Source: Streptomyces sp. NBC_00775
Lineage (GTDB): Bacteria; Actinomycetota; Actinomycetes; Streptomycetales; Streptomycetaceae
Length of the DNA: 64,000 nt
Assembly (NCBI RefSeq): GCF_036347135.1
Contig: NZ_CP108938.1
Span: 7,068,001 to 7,132,000 of the forward strand
Reading direction: 5' to 3'
This document shows positions 1 through 9,115 of the stretch, piece after piece; the stretch's first letter is position 1; each line of letters begins with the position of its first letter. The notes below the pieces were generated by a model, which searched no databases, was not told where the DNA came from, and worked only from the letters and a program-made list of their open reading frames with translations. The translations under genes and the position numbers were made by a program.

Positions 1-3000
1 TGGACCTGGCCGAAGAACTCGCGTCCCGCGGGGGCCGCGGCCGCCGCGGTGACCGAGCCGGAGACCGTCGCCGAGTCGCCAGTGCCGAGCTTGACCGGCG
101 AGGACTCGTCGACCGTGACCGTGCCGAGCGCGGACGAGAAGAACACGTCCTGGTAGTCGTACGCGGTCGAGCCCGACGGGACCGAGTAGCCCGCGACCTC
201 GATGGTGTACGTGCCGGCGGCCGGCGAGGCGATGGAGACGGCCTCCTCGGAGTCACCGTCCGCGGACGTACCGACCACGGTCCCGGCGGCGTTCTTCACC
301 GTCAGGTCGAGGTCGGCGGCCGTGTCGGAGACATTGCCGATGGCGACGTTCAGGGACGTGGCGCCCTCGGGCACCTCGACCGTGGTGGTCTGCGTGGCGC
401 CGTCGGCGATGGTCGGACGCGCGGTCAGCGAGGAACCGAGCGGGCCGCCCTTCAGGGTGCCGTCGATCGCCGCGTAGTTGTTCGTCACCTTCCAGGAGGC
501 GGTGGCCGGGGTGCCGACCTTGGCCTCGGGGACGGTCACGACGGCCGGGTCGAAGGCCGCGCCGAGCACGGAGACGTCCAGCTTGTACGGGTTGTCGAGC
601 AGCGGCGACGTACGGCGCGACTCGACCTCGATCTCCCAGACGCCGGCCTGCGGGTCCGCGTACGAACGCACGTCGGGCTTGCAGCCGTTGCCGTCGAGGT
701 AGTTGGGGTAGCAGTACGGGGTGCCGGTGTTGTCGACCGGAACGCCGTACGGGTGGATCGCGATGAACCGGGTCTGGCTCTTGTCCGCCAGCCCGCCGAT
801 CGCGACCTCAAGGGACTTGGCGCCCTCGGGGACGGTCACGAAGTACGACTGGCTGCTGTTGCGCTGCACCGAACTCGACGCGGAGTACGTGTACTTGACC
901 GGAGCCGAGACCACGACCGTCGACAGGATCTGCTTGTCGACGCCCTCGGTCTTCGGGTCGTCGACCTCAAGAATCGCGCTCTTGAGACCGGCCGACCTCG
1001 GGGCTGCCTGGACCTTGACCGTCACCGGCTGGTTCAGCGGGAGCTTGACCTCGTCCGAGCCGACGATCCGGAAGGTGCCGGCGGCGTTGTTCTCGAAGTA
1101 CAGCTCGTGGCGGATCGCCTTGTCGGCGCCGGACGTACGCGTGATGGTGATGTCGTACGTCTTCTTGTCACCGGCCTTGAGCCCGCCCTCGCGGTCGTAC
1201 AGGCCCGTGCCGAAGCCCGGCGTCTTCAGGGCGTAGTCGATCGCGGTGTCGACCGGCGCCTTGACGGTGTAGTCGTGGGCGGTGGCGCCGTCCTTGATGG
1301 AGTCCCAGGCGTCCACGATGTTGATGAGGCCCGCACCCTCCTCGTACGCCTGCACACCCTTGATGTGGTCGGCGGTCGAGGTGAGGGCCGTGCGCAGGGT
1401 GGCCGGGCTGAGGGCGATGCCCTTCTGCTTGGCGGCGCTCAGCAGCAGCGCGGACGCGCCCGCGGCCTGCGGCGACGCCATCGACGTCCCCTGGAGCATC
1501 GAGTAGCCGGCCGGCAGCGAGTAGCCCGCCTCGGCGACCGGGGAGCCCGGCAGCCAGGTCTGGGTGGAGTTGATGGAGGCGCCGGGCGCGGTCAGCGTCG
1601 GCGTGAAGCCGCCGTCCTCACGCGGGCCGCGCGAGGAGAAGGGCAGCAGCGCGTACTTCTTCTCCACCTGCGAGCCGTAGTTGGACGCCCAGGTCTCCTT
1701 GGAGATGGCCGCGCCGACCGAGATGACCTTGTCGGCCAGGCCGGGGTCGCCGATGGTGTTGGCGCCGGGGCCGGAGTTGCCCGCGGAGATCACCAGCTGG
1801 ACACCGTAGGTGTCGATGAGACGCGTGTAGAGCTCGGCGCGCGCGTTGTTGCCGTCGTTCAGCGCGGGCAGACCGCCGATGGACATGTTGACGATGTCGA
1901 CGCCACGGTTGGCGACGAGGTCGATCATGCCCTCGGTGAGCGCGACGTTGGTGCAGCCGCCGGTCCAGGTGCAGGCGCGGGACGAGACGATCTTCGCGCC
2001 CGGGGCCGCGCCGTTCATCTTGCCGCCGAACAGGCCGTTCGCGGAGGTGATGCCCGCGACGTGCGTGCCGTGCTCGGACTCGATGACGCCGATGTTGACG
2101 AAGTCGGCCTTCTTGCCGACCCAGGACCCGCCGTACGGGTCCATCGGGACGTCCTTGCGGATCTCCACGACGAACGGCTGGCGCTCGACGACGTCGGTCG
2201 TCGGGTCGTCGGTACCGAAGTAGCCGATCTGGTAGCCGTCCTTGTACGGCTTCATCGGCGTGTCGTCGCTGAAGTCGTTGTTGTTGTTCAGGTCGACGGT
2301 GACCGTGCCGGCCGTCGCGTCGTAGAGCACGCCCCACGCGTCGGTGGTGTCACCGTCGCGGTTCGCGTCACCCTTGGCGTCGCCGCCCGTCGTCGCGGAC
2401 TCCCGGAAGGTGCTGATCTCGTACGAGCCGGCGGGCGCCGTCCAGGTCTTGCCGCTGTATGTGAAGGTGGGCCCGGACACCGCGGTGACCATCGGGCGCC
2501 AGGTCGCGTCGCTGTCCAGGATCGGGTCGGTCGAGGTGACCCAGTCGACGATCTTGCGCTCGCCGGTGGTGGTCTTCTGGAGCGCGGGGTGGCCCAGGTC
2601 GACACCGGAGTCGAGGATGCCGATGGTGATGCCCCGGCCGTCCGCCTTCGGGTGGTCCTTCACGAAGTCGACGGCGCCGGTCTCGAAGGACGGGTTGTAC
2701 GGGTTCTCGGCGGGCGTGCTCTTGGACGGGCCCGAGTAAGTGGCGGCGGCCGTCGAGGCGTTGGCGGCACTCTTCGCCGTGTCGGCGCTCGGCGTCGGGT
2801 CGTCCAGCGCGATCTCCTGGCGCAGGTCGATCCCGTGCACCGAGGAAAGCTTCGCGGCGGCGGCGATGGCCGAGTCGGCCCTGCCGGTGGGGACGGTCGC
2901 CCTGACGTAACCGAGCTTGTCGTAAGTACGGCCCACGGAGCCGCCCTTGACCGCGTCCAGCTCCTTGGCGACCTGCTCGGTCTGGCCGGGAGCGGTGGCG

Positions 3001-3245
3001 ATCATCATCGTGACGTTCTTGTCGCCGTTGGCCTTGGCCTCGGCGAGAAGGTCGGCGTCGGACGAACCGAGCTTGGCGGCCGCGGACTTGGTGCCCGGGT
3101 CGGCCGCCGGAGTGCCGGAGTCCGCGGAGAAGGCCATGGGTATCGGCCCGGCCGCGGAGAGCGCGGCCACCAGGCCCGCGGCCACGGCTATCCGGGCCAC
3201 GCGTCTCGCGCCCGATATCGGAGTGCGCTGAGGGTCGGAGATCAT
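1..3245 (-). CDS. S8 family secreted serine peptidase (subtilisin-like), C-terminus off the left edge
   Basis: Extracellular protease of the subtilisin clan; about 1081 codons are visible and the reading frame is still open at position 1. A signal peptide (Arg-Arg, then an Ala/Val-rich stretch) precedes an I9-like propeptide around residues 60–130. The triad is complete: Asp212 in GILDSGVD, His392 in EHGTHVAG and Ser588 in GTSMASP. The long Asp-to-His spacing holds an acidic insert rich in Asp/Asn (DANRDGDTTDAW), typical of very large actinobacterial subtilases. After the catalytic domain come several beta-sandwich repeats of the pre-peptidase C-terminal type, probably for substrate or wall binding. 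I chose the ATG at 3245 because AAGGG lies six bases upstream; the ATG at 3251 abuts it. Substrate unknown. Confidence 0.93.
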   Translation of the reverse strand, partial: MISDPQRTPISGARRVARIAVAAGLVAALSAAGPIPMAFSADSGTPAADPGTKSAAAKLGSSDADLLAEAKANGDKNVTMMIATAPGQTEQVAKELDAVKGGSVGRTYDKLGYVRATVPTGRADSAIAAAAKLSSVHGIDLRQEIALDDPTPSADTAKSAANASTAAATYSGPSKSTPAENPYNPSFETGAVDFVKDHPKADGRGITIGILDSGVDLGHPALQKTTTGERKIVDWVTSTDPILDSDATWRPMVTAVSGPTFTYSGKTWTAPAGSYEISTFRESATTGGDAKGDANRDGDTTDAWGVLYDATAGTVTVDLNNNNDFSDDTPMKPYKDGYQIGYFGTDDPTTDVVERQPFVVEIRKDVPMDPYGGSWVGKKADFVNIGVIESEHGTHVAGITSANGLFGGKMNGAAPGAKIVSSRACTWTGGCTNVALTEGMIDLVANRGVDIVNMSIGGLPALNDGNNARAELYTRLIDTYGVQLVISAGNSGPGANTIGDPGLADKVISVGAAISKETWASNYGSQVEKKYALLPFSSRGPREDGGFTPTLTAPGASINSTQTWLPGSPVAEAGYSLPAGYSMLQGTSMASPQAAGASALLLSAAKQKGIALSPATLRTALTSTADHIKGVQAYEEGAGLINIVDAWDSIKDGATAHDYTVKAPVDTAIDYALKTPGFGTGLYDREGGLKAGDKKTYDITITRTSGADKAIRHELYFENNAAGTFRIVGSDEVKLPLNQPVTVKVQAAPRSAGLKSAILEVDDPKTEGVDKQILSTVVVSAPVKYTYSASSSVQRNSSQSYFVTVPEGAKSLEVAIGGLADKSQTRFIAIHPYGVPVDNTGTPYCYPNYLDGNGCKPDVRSYADPQAGVWEIEVESRRTSPLLDNPYKLDVSVLGAAFDPAVVTVPEAKVGTPATASWKVTNNYAAIDGTLKGGPLGSSLTARPTIADGATQTTTVEVPEGATSLNVAIGNVSDTAADLDLTVKNAAGTVVGTSADGDSEEAVSIASPAAGTYTIEVAGYSVPSGSTAYDYQDVFFSSALGTVTVDESSPVKLGTGDSATVSGSVTAAAAAPAGREFFGQV

Positions 3246-3491
3246 CTGCATCCCTTGTAGGTAAAGGAACGAGCGAGGAGCGAACGGCCCCCGACGGTCA
3301 TTTCGGGACCCGATCGCGTCAGTCCGGTATGTGGACCCGGATGACCGCTCAGCTTTACCTAAGGGGCAGTTGTTTGGGGAGAGTTGACCGAGGCGGGATG
3401 GAGTCATGGCGTAATTCCGCCATGCGTCACGCCGGTGATAGCGGGCTATCGGGGGAGATGTCGGTCGATAGGGATAACCCTATGTGTCGAC
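3246..3491. promoter_or_regulatory. Region upstream of the S8 peptidase, with paired 9-bp inverted repeats
   Basis: No gene is seen here. TAGGTAAAG at 3258–3266 is exactly complementary to CTTTACCTA at 3353–3361; one arm lies just upstream of the peptidase start. A smaller inverted repeat (CATGGCG, six bases, CGCCATG) lies near 3405–3425. These could be regulator half-sites for the protease; no factor is suggested by the sequence. Confidence 0.3.
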
Positions 3492-4058
3492 TTAACTCTC
3501 TTTCGTGCGCGCGTAGTGGCGGGACGCCTTCGCGCGGTTACCGCAGGCCGCCATCGAGCACCAGCGGCGGGTGCCGTTCCGTGAGGTGTCGAAGAAGTGC
3601 AGGATGCACGCGTCGTGGGCGCAGCGGCGGATGCGGTCCGGGGCGGTGTCCAGCAGCTCCAGATAGCTGCGGACCGCCAGCCATGCCGGGCCCCAGGAGG
3701 GGTCGCTGAACTCGGGGGTCTCGCCCGGGCCGTGGGCGGTCAGCGTGAGCCGGACGCGGCCGTGGGCGAGGACGGCGTCGACACGCGCGGCGACCGCGTC
3801 GGCCAGAGGTGCGCGCTCTCCCGCCTCTCCCGGCGGCCCGTCGACGGCGGCGCGCAGGGCGTCCCGGGCCTGGAGCACGTGCCGCAGAACGGTGTCGTCG
3901 GCCGGGAAATCGAGCCCGTTCGCCGCCAGCCACACCGCGAGCCCCTCGGTGTCCGTCAGGAGATCCCGCACGGCCCCTTCATGCATCCAGCGGGTGTTGA
4001 GCAGGTCGAGCGCGACCGGCTCCCCGGTGAGCGGACGCGGGTCGGGGGTGGTGGGCAT
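3492..4058 (-). CDS. CGNR zinc-finger transcriptional regulator (ABATE domain)
   Basis: 188-residue protein of the CGNR family, presumed DNA-binding stress regulators. The N-terminal part (GEPVALDLLNTRW) matches the start of the ABATE domain, which is thought to sense a ligand. The C-terminus has the zinc-binding pattern: a Cys in RRCAHDAC, then RRWCSMAACGNRAKASRHYAR, including the literal CGNR motif. It is divergent from a VOC-family gene, with an inverted repeat at 4119–4148 between them. That layout suggests it regulates itself and the VOC/PNPOX pair. The inducing ligand cannot be read from sequence. Confidence 0.9.
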   Translation of the reverse strand: MPTTPDPRPLTGEPVALDLLNTRWMHEGAVRDLLTDTEGLAVWLAANGLDFPADDTVLRHVLQARDALRAAVDGPPGEAGERAPLADAVAARVDAVLAHGRVRLTLTAHGPGETPEFSDPSWGPAWLAVRSYLELLDTAPDRIRRCAHDACILHFFDTSRNGTRRWCSMAACGNRAKASRHYARTKES

Positions 4059-4118
4059 GGCGGGGCTCCCTTCGCTGCTAACCGCTCAAGGGTATGTGAC
4101 CGGTTGCGCTTCACGATT

Positions 4119-4148
4119 CTAACCTCTAATGTCGATTACAGAGGTTAG
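4119..4148. promoter_or_regulatory. Candidate operator between the CGNR regulator and VOC gene
   Basis: CTAACCTCT at 4119–4127 and its exact reverse complement AGAGGTTAG at 4140–4148 are separated by 12 bases. The site lies in the only divergent promoter region for the two genes and is AT-richer than its surroundings, so a dimeric regulator, most simply the CGNR protein, could bind here. Inference only. Confidence 0.5.
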
Positions 4149-4205
4149 CCCTCGACTGGGGGCAGCCATGGACAGATATCCACAGGATCGACAAAGGGGA
4201 CTGTC

Positions 4206-4658
4206 ATGACTCCGCGCACCGGCCACATCGGTCTGAACGTCACCGACCTCGACCGCTCGCTCGCCTTCTACCGCGATGTCCTGGGCTTCGGGGTGATCGG
4301 CGAGGGCAAGGAGGAGGAGCGGCGGTACGCGTTCCTCGGCTCCCTCGGCGGAGACGGCCGCCCGGTGCTCACGCTCTGGCAGCAGGCGCAGGGCTCGTAC
4401 GACCACGCCCGCGCCGGCCTGCACCACCTCGCCCTCGAAGTCGACTCCGTCGAGCAGGTCAGGGAGTACGAGACGGCCCTGCGTGCTTATGGCGTCGAGT
4501 TCGCGTACGAGGGAGTGGTCGCCCACCGCGAGGGCTCGGCGTCGGGCGGGATCTTCTTCCACGACCCCGACGGCACGCGGCTGGAGATCTACACGCCGAG
4601 CGGTGTGGAGGAGGCGCCGGCACCGTCGGCATCCGCGCCGACCTGCGGCTTCTTCTAG
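4206..4658 (+). CDS. VOC family (glyoxalase/dioxygenase fold) protein
   Basis: 150-residue single-unit vicinal oxygen chelate protein. The first beta-alpha-beta module begins with His7 in TGHIGLNVTDLDRSLAFYRDVLGF, and the second carries His73/His74 (GLHHLALEVDS) and Glu127 in DPDGTRLEIYTPS. These are the positions that ligate a divalent metal in glyoxalases, dioxygenases and antibiotic-binding members. The fold is clear; the reaction (isomerase, lyase, dioxygenase or drug sequestration) is not. It is divergent from the CGNR regulator and starts 47 bases before a PNPOX-like gene, probably co-transcribed. The stop codon lies inside a 25-bp near-perfect duplication (4637–4687). Confidence 0.9.
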   Translation: MTPRTGHIGLNVTDLDRSLAFYRDVLGFGVIGEGKEEERRYAFLGSLGGDGRPVLTLWQQAQGSYDHARAGLHHLALEVDSVEQVREYETALRAYGVEFAYEGVVAHREGSASGGIFFHDPDGTRLEIYTPSGVEEAPAPSASAPTCGFF

Positions 4659-4687
4659 AGATGCCGACCTGCGGTTTGTTCTAGAGG
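4637..4687 (+). repeat. 25-bp tandem duplication across the VOC stop codon
   Basis: Copy 1 is 4637–4661 and copy 2 is 4663–4687, with one base between and three mismatches. The unit begins GCCGACCTGCGG and contains TTCTAGAG, so the TAG stop is duplicated too. Copy 2 is non-coding and sits directly before the next gene's GAGGAG-like ribosome binding site. Confidence 0.85.
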
Positions 4688-4705
4688 TAGAGAGGAGATG
4701 GCGTC

Positions 4706-5614
4706 GTGACGTATCACTCCGGCTCGCGCGCCGTGCAGGACCGGGTCGGCGTGCGCGACCTCGCCGATCACGTGGGGCAGGCCATCGGGCAGGGCATCCG
4801 GCCGGTGGCGGCCGCCTTCCTCGAACTCCAGCCGATGCTGATCGTCGGCGGCGCGGAACCGGGCGGTGTCGACGTCCCTGATGGCGTCGGCGCCCCGGGC
4901 GGTGGCGCGGTCTGGGCCTCGCTGCTCACCGGCGCACCCGGCTTCGTACGGGCCACCGGCCCCCGCCAGATCTCGGTCACGCGCGAACTCCCGCCGACCG
5001 ACCCCCTCGCCCCCGCGCTCTCCGTGCCCGGCACCCCCGTCGGCACCCTCGCGCTCGACCCGCGCACCCGGCGCCGTATGCGCCTCAACGGCCGCGCCCG
5101 CCCGACACCCCGCGGCTTCGCGGTCGAGGCCGACCAGGTCTTCGCCAACTGCCCGAAGTACCTCCAGAAGAGGGAGAGTTACGAGACGGTCGTCGCGCGC
5201 ACGCCGGACGCACCCCGGCGCGGCACGGAACTCTCCTCCTCTCAGCGGGAGTTCATCGAGGCCGCCGACACCTTCTTCCTCGCCACGGTGCACGCGCACG
5301 GGGCGGACGCGAGCCATCGGGGCGGCAACCCTGGCTTCGTCCACGTCGCATCACCGTACGAGCTGCGCTGGCGCGACTACCCAGGGAACTCGATGTTCCT
5401 GACCCTCGGCAACCTGGCGGCGGACTCGCGGGCCGGGCTGCTGTTCCTGGACTGGCGGACGGGGACGACGCTCCAGCTGACGGGCGAGGCCCGCACGGAG
5501 TACGCGCCGGACGGTGAGCGGACCGTCCGCTTCACGCTCACGGAAGTCATCGAGTCGCCGACGGCCAGCCCCCTGCGCTGGTCGGCGCCCGAATACTCGC
5601 CCGCCAACCCGTGA
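4706..5614 (+). CDS. Pyridoxamine 5'-phosphate oxidase-fold (PNPOX-like) flavin protein
   Basis: 302 residues. The C-terminal half (about 175–300) is a split-barrel flavin/F420-binding domain: FIEAADTFFLATVHA, GGNPGFVHV, YPGNSMFLTLGNLAADSRAGLLF and the GTTLQLTGEAR strand are the usual PNPOX-like landmarks. The N-terminal 170 residues resemble the longer members of this family and may form a second barrel. Members reduce or oxidise varied substrates using FMN, FAD or F420; none is indicated here. Start is GTG at 4706 after AGAGGAG; an ATG at 4698 gives only three codons. Likely an operon with the VOC gene. Confidence 0.85.
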   Translation: MTYHSGSRAVQDRVGVRDLADHVGQAIGQGIRPVAAAFLELQPMLIVGGAEPGGVDVPDGVGAPGGGAVWASLLTGAPGFVRATGPRQISVTRELPPTDPLAPALSVPGTPVGTLALDPRTRRRMRLNGRARPTPRGFAVEADQVFANCPKYLQKRESYETVVARTPDAPRRGTELSSSQREFIEAADTFFLATVHAHGADASHRGGNPGFVHVASPYELRWRDYPGNSMFLTLGNLAADSRAGLLFLDWRTGTTLQLTGEARTEYAPDGERTVRFTLTEVIESPTASPLRWSAPEYSPANP

Positions 5615-5874
5615 CGTGAGCGCCACGGCGGGCCGGATTCAGGTTCAGTACCCCGAAAAGTGAACAAGGAGTGACCGCTTCCCGGCCGTTCGGAGAGGTG
5701 TCCGTGGACGCGCAGGGTGGTCCAAGATCCACGTACGGTGATCGGCGTTGGCCGTTGCGGCCGAGTTAACGCGCAGGTCATCCCCGGTGCCAACGATCCA
5801 GTGTGAGCGGGAAGTTCGCCAGCCGAACGCCCCGCGACCACTGCCGACGCGTTCGCACTCGGGGAGACCGCGCC

Positions 5875-7659
5875 ATGTCGCGCATACGCTCTGTCGCCGC
5901 CGTACCCGCCCTCAACCGCCGCACCCTGCTCGCCGCCACCGGAGCGGTGTCCCTCTCCGCAGGGATCGGTCTCGCCCTGCGCCCGGACTCCGCCGCGCAT
6001 GCCGCCACGCCGGGCCAGGCACCCGTCGCCGACTCCCTCGCGCACAACGGCGCCGGGGCGAGCGGGGTGAGCCCACTGGCCCCCGCCGAGCTGGCCCCCT
6101 ACACCCGCGGCACCACCCTGCGCGGCGTCGCCGCCCCCCGCTCCGGCTCCTCCGGCTACCGGCGGCTGGGCGACGGCCCCGGCTGGAAGCGGCTGGTACG
6201 CGACGAGCTGGCCTCCGCCAAGTCGGGCCGGGCCGACCGCCGCACCACGCTCGCCGCGTTCGTGCAGCTCACCGACCTGCACCTGATGGACGCCCAGCAC
6301 CCGCTGCGCCTGGAGTACCTGCGCTCGCAGAACAAGAGCGCCTGGCGTCCGCAGGAGACGCTGACCGTCGCGGGCGCCGTCTCGCTCATCGAGCGGGTCA
6401 ACTCGCTGCGAGGAGCCCCCGTCACCGGCTCCCCGCTGCACTTCGTGATGACCACGGGCGACAACACGGACAACAACTCCAAAACGGAACTGGAGTGGTT
6501 CCTGAAGGTCATGAGCGGCGGCCGCATCACCCCCAACAGCGGCGACCCGCGCCACTACGAGGGCGTCCAGGCCAGCGGCCTCAAGACGTACTGGCAGCCC
6601 GACGCGGCCCTGCGCGACGCCGACAAGCAGCTCGGCTTCCCGCGCATCGACGGCTTCCTGGAGGCCGCGATCCGCGAGCTGCGAAGCCCCGGCCTCAAGC
6701 TGCCCTGGTACTCCACGGTCGGCAACCACGACGCGCTCCCGCTCGGCTGCTACGGCTCACGCGGCGACTCGTACCTCACCGACTTCGCCGTCGGCGGCAA
6801 GAAGCTGATGTCGCTGCCCGCCTCGGAGTGCACCGCCCTGCAGAAGTCCATCAAGAACGGCACCAGCCCCAAGGGCAAGGAGTTCCGGGACCTGCTCAAG
6901 GCCCACACCCGGGAGATGCGCTCGGTCACGCCGGACGAGAACCGCGCCCCGTTCACCCCCGCCGAGTACCTGAAGGCCCACCTCGACCCGGCCAACACGG
7001 GCCCGGGCCCCATCGGCCACGGCTACTCCTCCGCGAACCTCGCCGCGGGCACCCAGTACTACACGTTCCGCATCGCCGAGGACGTCATCGGCGTCAGCCT
7101 CGACACCACCGACCCCGGCGGCCACTACGCGGGCTCCATCGGCACCGCCCAGCTGCGCTGGCTGGAGAGGACGCTGCGCGAGAACAAGGACTCGTACGTC
7201 ATCGTCTTCAGCCACCACACCAGCAAGACGATGGACAACCGCCACGCCGACCCGGCCCACCCCGCCGAGAAGCGCCACGGCGGCGACGACGTCATCGCCC
7301 TCCTCGCCAGCTTCAGCAACGTCCTGGCCTGGGTGAACGGCCACACCCACAAGAACGAGATCATCCCGCACGCCGCCCCCGACAACCGCTCCTTCTGGGA
7401 GATCTGCACCGCCTCCCACGTCGACTTCCCCCAACTCGCCCGCGTCATCGAGCTGGTGGACAACAAGGACGGCACCCTCTCCCTCTTCACCACCCTCATC
7501 GAGTCCGCCGCCCCCCACGCGACGGACTTCTCCGACCTGACCCAGACGGGTCTGGCGGCGCTCTACCGCGAGCTGTCCTTCAACGCGCCCGGCGCCCGCA
7601 CGGACCTGTCGGGGTCGTCGCGGGACCGCAACACGGAGCTGGTGCTGAAGAAGGGCTGA
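5875..7659 (+). CDS. Tat-exported metallophosphoesterase (TIGR03767-like)
   Basis: 594-residue calcineurin-like phosphoesterase. The signal peptide has Arg-Arg (NRRTLLAATG) followed by a hydrophobic segment ending near SAAHA, suggesting Tat export of a protein folded with its metals. The dinuclear site is complete: DLH in QLTDLHLMDA, TTGDNTDNN, GNHD, FSHHT and GHTH (VNGHTHKNE). The length and the Ser/Asn-rich inserts match the actinobacterial family annotated TIGR03767. The substrate is a phosphoester, identity unknown. Start ATG at 5875 follows GGGGAGA; an in-frame upstream extension from 5803 lacks a ribosome binding site and would bury the signal peptide. The 260 bases upstream hold no gene. 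Confidence 0.9.
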   Translation: MSRIRSVAAVPALNRRTLLAATGAVSLSAGIGLALRPDSAAHAATPGQAPVADSLAHNGAGASGVSPLAPAELAPYTRGTTLRGVAAPRSGSSGYRRLGDGPGWKRLVRDELASAKSGRADRRTTLAAFVQLTDLHLMDAQHPLRLEYLRSQNKSAWRPQETLTVAGAVSLIERVNSLRGAPVTGSPLHFVMTTGDNTDNNSKTELEWFLKVMSGGRITPNSGDPRHYEGVQASGLKTYWQPDAALRDADKQLGFPRIDGFLEAAIRELRSPGLKLPWYSTVGNHDALPLGCYGSRGDSYLTDFAVGGKKLMSLPASECTALQKSIKNGTSPKGKEFRDLLKAHTREMRSVTPDENRAPFTPAEYLKAHLDPANTGPGPIGHGYSSANLAAGTQYYTFRIAEDVIGVSLDTTDPGGHYAGSIGTAQLRWLERTLRENKDSYVIVFSHHTSKTMDNRHADPAHPAEKRHGGDDVIALLASFSNVLAWVNGHTHKNEIIPHAAPDNRSFWEICTASHVDFPQLARVIELVDNKDGTLSLFTTLIESAAPHATDFSDLTQTGLAALYRELSFNAPGARTDLSGSSRDRNTELVLKKG

Positions 7660-7761
7660 AAACCACTCAACCGACACAAGGCAAGGCAACCTTCGCGTAC
7701 GCCTCTCAGGTCCCTCCCCGTGACCAAGCTCAACGGTGAGAACGGTGAGAAGGGGGAAGAC

Positions 7762-8943
7762 ATGAGGGTGCGTACGGGATGGGCCGGGCGTGCGGGAACG
7801 ATGGGACGTACGGGGCGTGCGGGGCTGGTGGGCGCGACCGCGGTGGCGGTGGCGGCGACGCTGGCGGGAACGGCGACGGCGGCGCCCGCCCGAGCCGACC
7901 ACACCGCCACCCGCACGGCCATGGAGGCGGCCGTGAAGGACGGCGTGCCGGGCGTGACGGCAACAGCCAAGGACGCGCACGGCACGTGGTCCGCGACGAC
8001 GGGCGTGGGCAACCTCCGCACCGGGGCACCGCGCTCCACGGCGGACCGCTACCGCGTCGGCAGCATCACCAAGACCTTCGTCTCCACGGTGCTGCTCCAA
8101 CTGGAGGCGGAGGGACGCCTGTCGCTGGACGACACGGTGGACAAGTGGCTCCCGGGCGTGGTGCGGGGCCATGGCCACGACGGCAGCGAGATCACCATCC
8201 GCCAACTCCTCAACCACACCAGCGGAATCTTCGACTACACGAACGACTCCGGCTTCGTCCGCACGTACTTCCTGAAGGACGGCTTCTTCCAGCACCGCTA
8301 CGACACGAAGACCCCGGGCCAACTGGTCCAACTGGCCATGACCCACAAGCCGGTCTTCGCACCGGGCACGTCGTGGAGCTACTCGAACACGAACTACGTC
8401 CTGGCCGGCATGGTGATCAACCGGGTCACCGGTCACTCGTACGCGACGGAGATCCGCCACCGCATCATCGACCCCCTGGACCTGCACGCGACATCGGTCC
8501 CTGGCACGAGGGTGACGGTCCCGCACCCGAGCAGCCGCGCGTACTCGAAACTGGCGGAGTCGACAACGGGCCCGACGTACGACGCCACGGAACTGAACCC
8601 GTCCCTGGCGTCCTCGGCCGGAGAGATGATCTCCAACTCCTCCGACCTGAACCGCTTCTACGCGGCCCTGCTCCGAGGCAAGCTCCTCCCGCCCCAGCAG
8701 CTCAAGGAGATGAAGACCACGATCAAGGTCGACGAGATCCCGAACGCCGGCTACGGCCTGGGCCTCATCGACCGGAAGCTGAGCTGTGGGGTCCACGTCT
8801 GGGGCCATGACGGCGGCATCCACGGCTCGACGTCGTCGTCGGTGACGACCGCGGACGGCCGCCACTCTCTTTCCTTCAACTTCAACGGGGACTGGTCGGG
8901 GGACAGTGATGCGGTGATTGAGGGGGAGTTCTGCGGCAGGTAG
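7762..8943 (+). CDS. Secreted serine hydrolase (beta-lactamase / D-Ala-D-Ala carboxypeptidase, class C-like)
   Basis: 393-residue exported S12-type enzyme. An Arg/Gly-rich start leads into a hydrophobic signal segment ending ATAAPARA around residue 45. The catalytic pattern is complete: Ser101 and Lys104 in GSITKTF, Tyr in SYSNTNYVLAG near residue 205, and HDGGIHG near residue 360 in place of the KTG motif. This matches R61-type DD-peptidases and esterase-like penicillin-binding proteins acting on the wall or on D-amino-acid peptides. Start ATG at 7762 follows AAGGGGGA; an earlier in-frame GTG at 7720 lacks such a site. It lies 102 bases after the phosphoesterase and may be co-transcribed. 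Confidence 0.92.
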   Translation: MRVRTGWAGRAGTMGRTGRAGLVGATAVAVAATLAGTATAAPARADHTATRTAMEAAVKDGVPGVTATAKDAHGTWSATTGVGNLRTGAPRSTADRYRVGSITKTFVSTVLLQLEAEGRLSLDDTVDKWLPGVVRGHGHDGSEITIRQLLNHTSGIFDYTNDSGFVRTYFLKDGFFQHRYDTKTPGQLVQLAMTHKPVFAPGTSWSYSNTNYVLAGMVINRVTGHSYATEIRHRIIDPLDLHATSVPGTRVTVPHPSSRAYSKLAESTTGPTYDATELNPSLASSAGEMISNSSDLNRFYAALLRGKLLPPQQLKEMKTTIKVDEIPNAGYGLGLIDRKLSCGVHVWGHDGGIHGSTSSSVTTADGRHSLSFNFNGDWSGDSDAVIEGEFCGR

Positions 8944-8962
8944 GGGAGTAGGACAGTAGGGG

Positions 8963-9003
8963 GAGGCCAAGAAGCCCTACCCGAAGGCGAGTTTGGCCTT
9001 CCG
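8963..9003. terminator. Weak hairpin between converging genes
   Basis: AGGCCAA and TTGGCCT are complementary across a loop of about 22 bases in the gap between the serine hydrolase and the converging hydrolase. There is no T-run. This may terminate either gene; support is modest. Confidence 0.3.
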
Positions 9004-9115
9004 CCTACTGGCGGAGCTGACGACCTGGGCGTCTGGCAGCGACACCTGGACGACCCCCAAGACCGTCACGTTGAGCAGCACGGGGAGCCGTACTCCCGCC
9101 ACCACGTACTGGCTG

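Noticed and set aside
753..3260. 835-codon open frame on the plus strand opposite the S8 peptidase
   Set aside because: It is Arg/Gly/Val-rich with no recognisable domain and mirrors the true minus-strand gene; long antisense frames are expected at 70% GC.
3468..3484. TAGGGATAAC resembling the start of the I-SceI recognition site
   Set aside because: Only ten of eighteen bases match; the rest (CCTATG) does not. No homing endonuclease is nearby.
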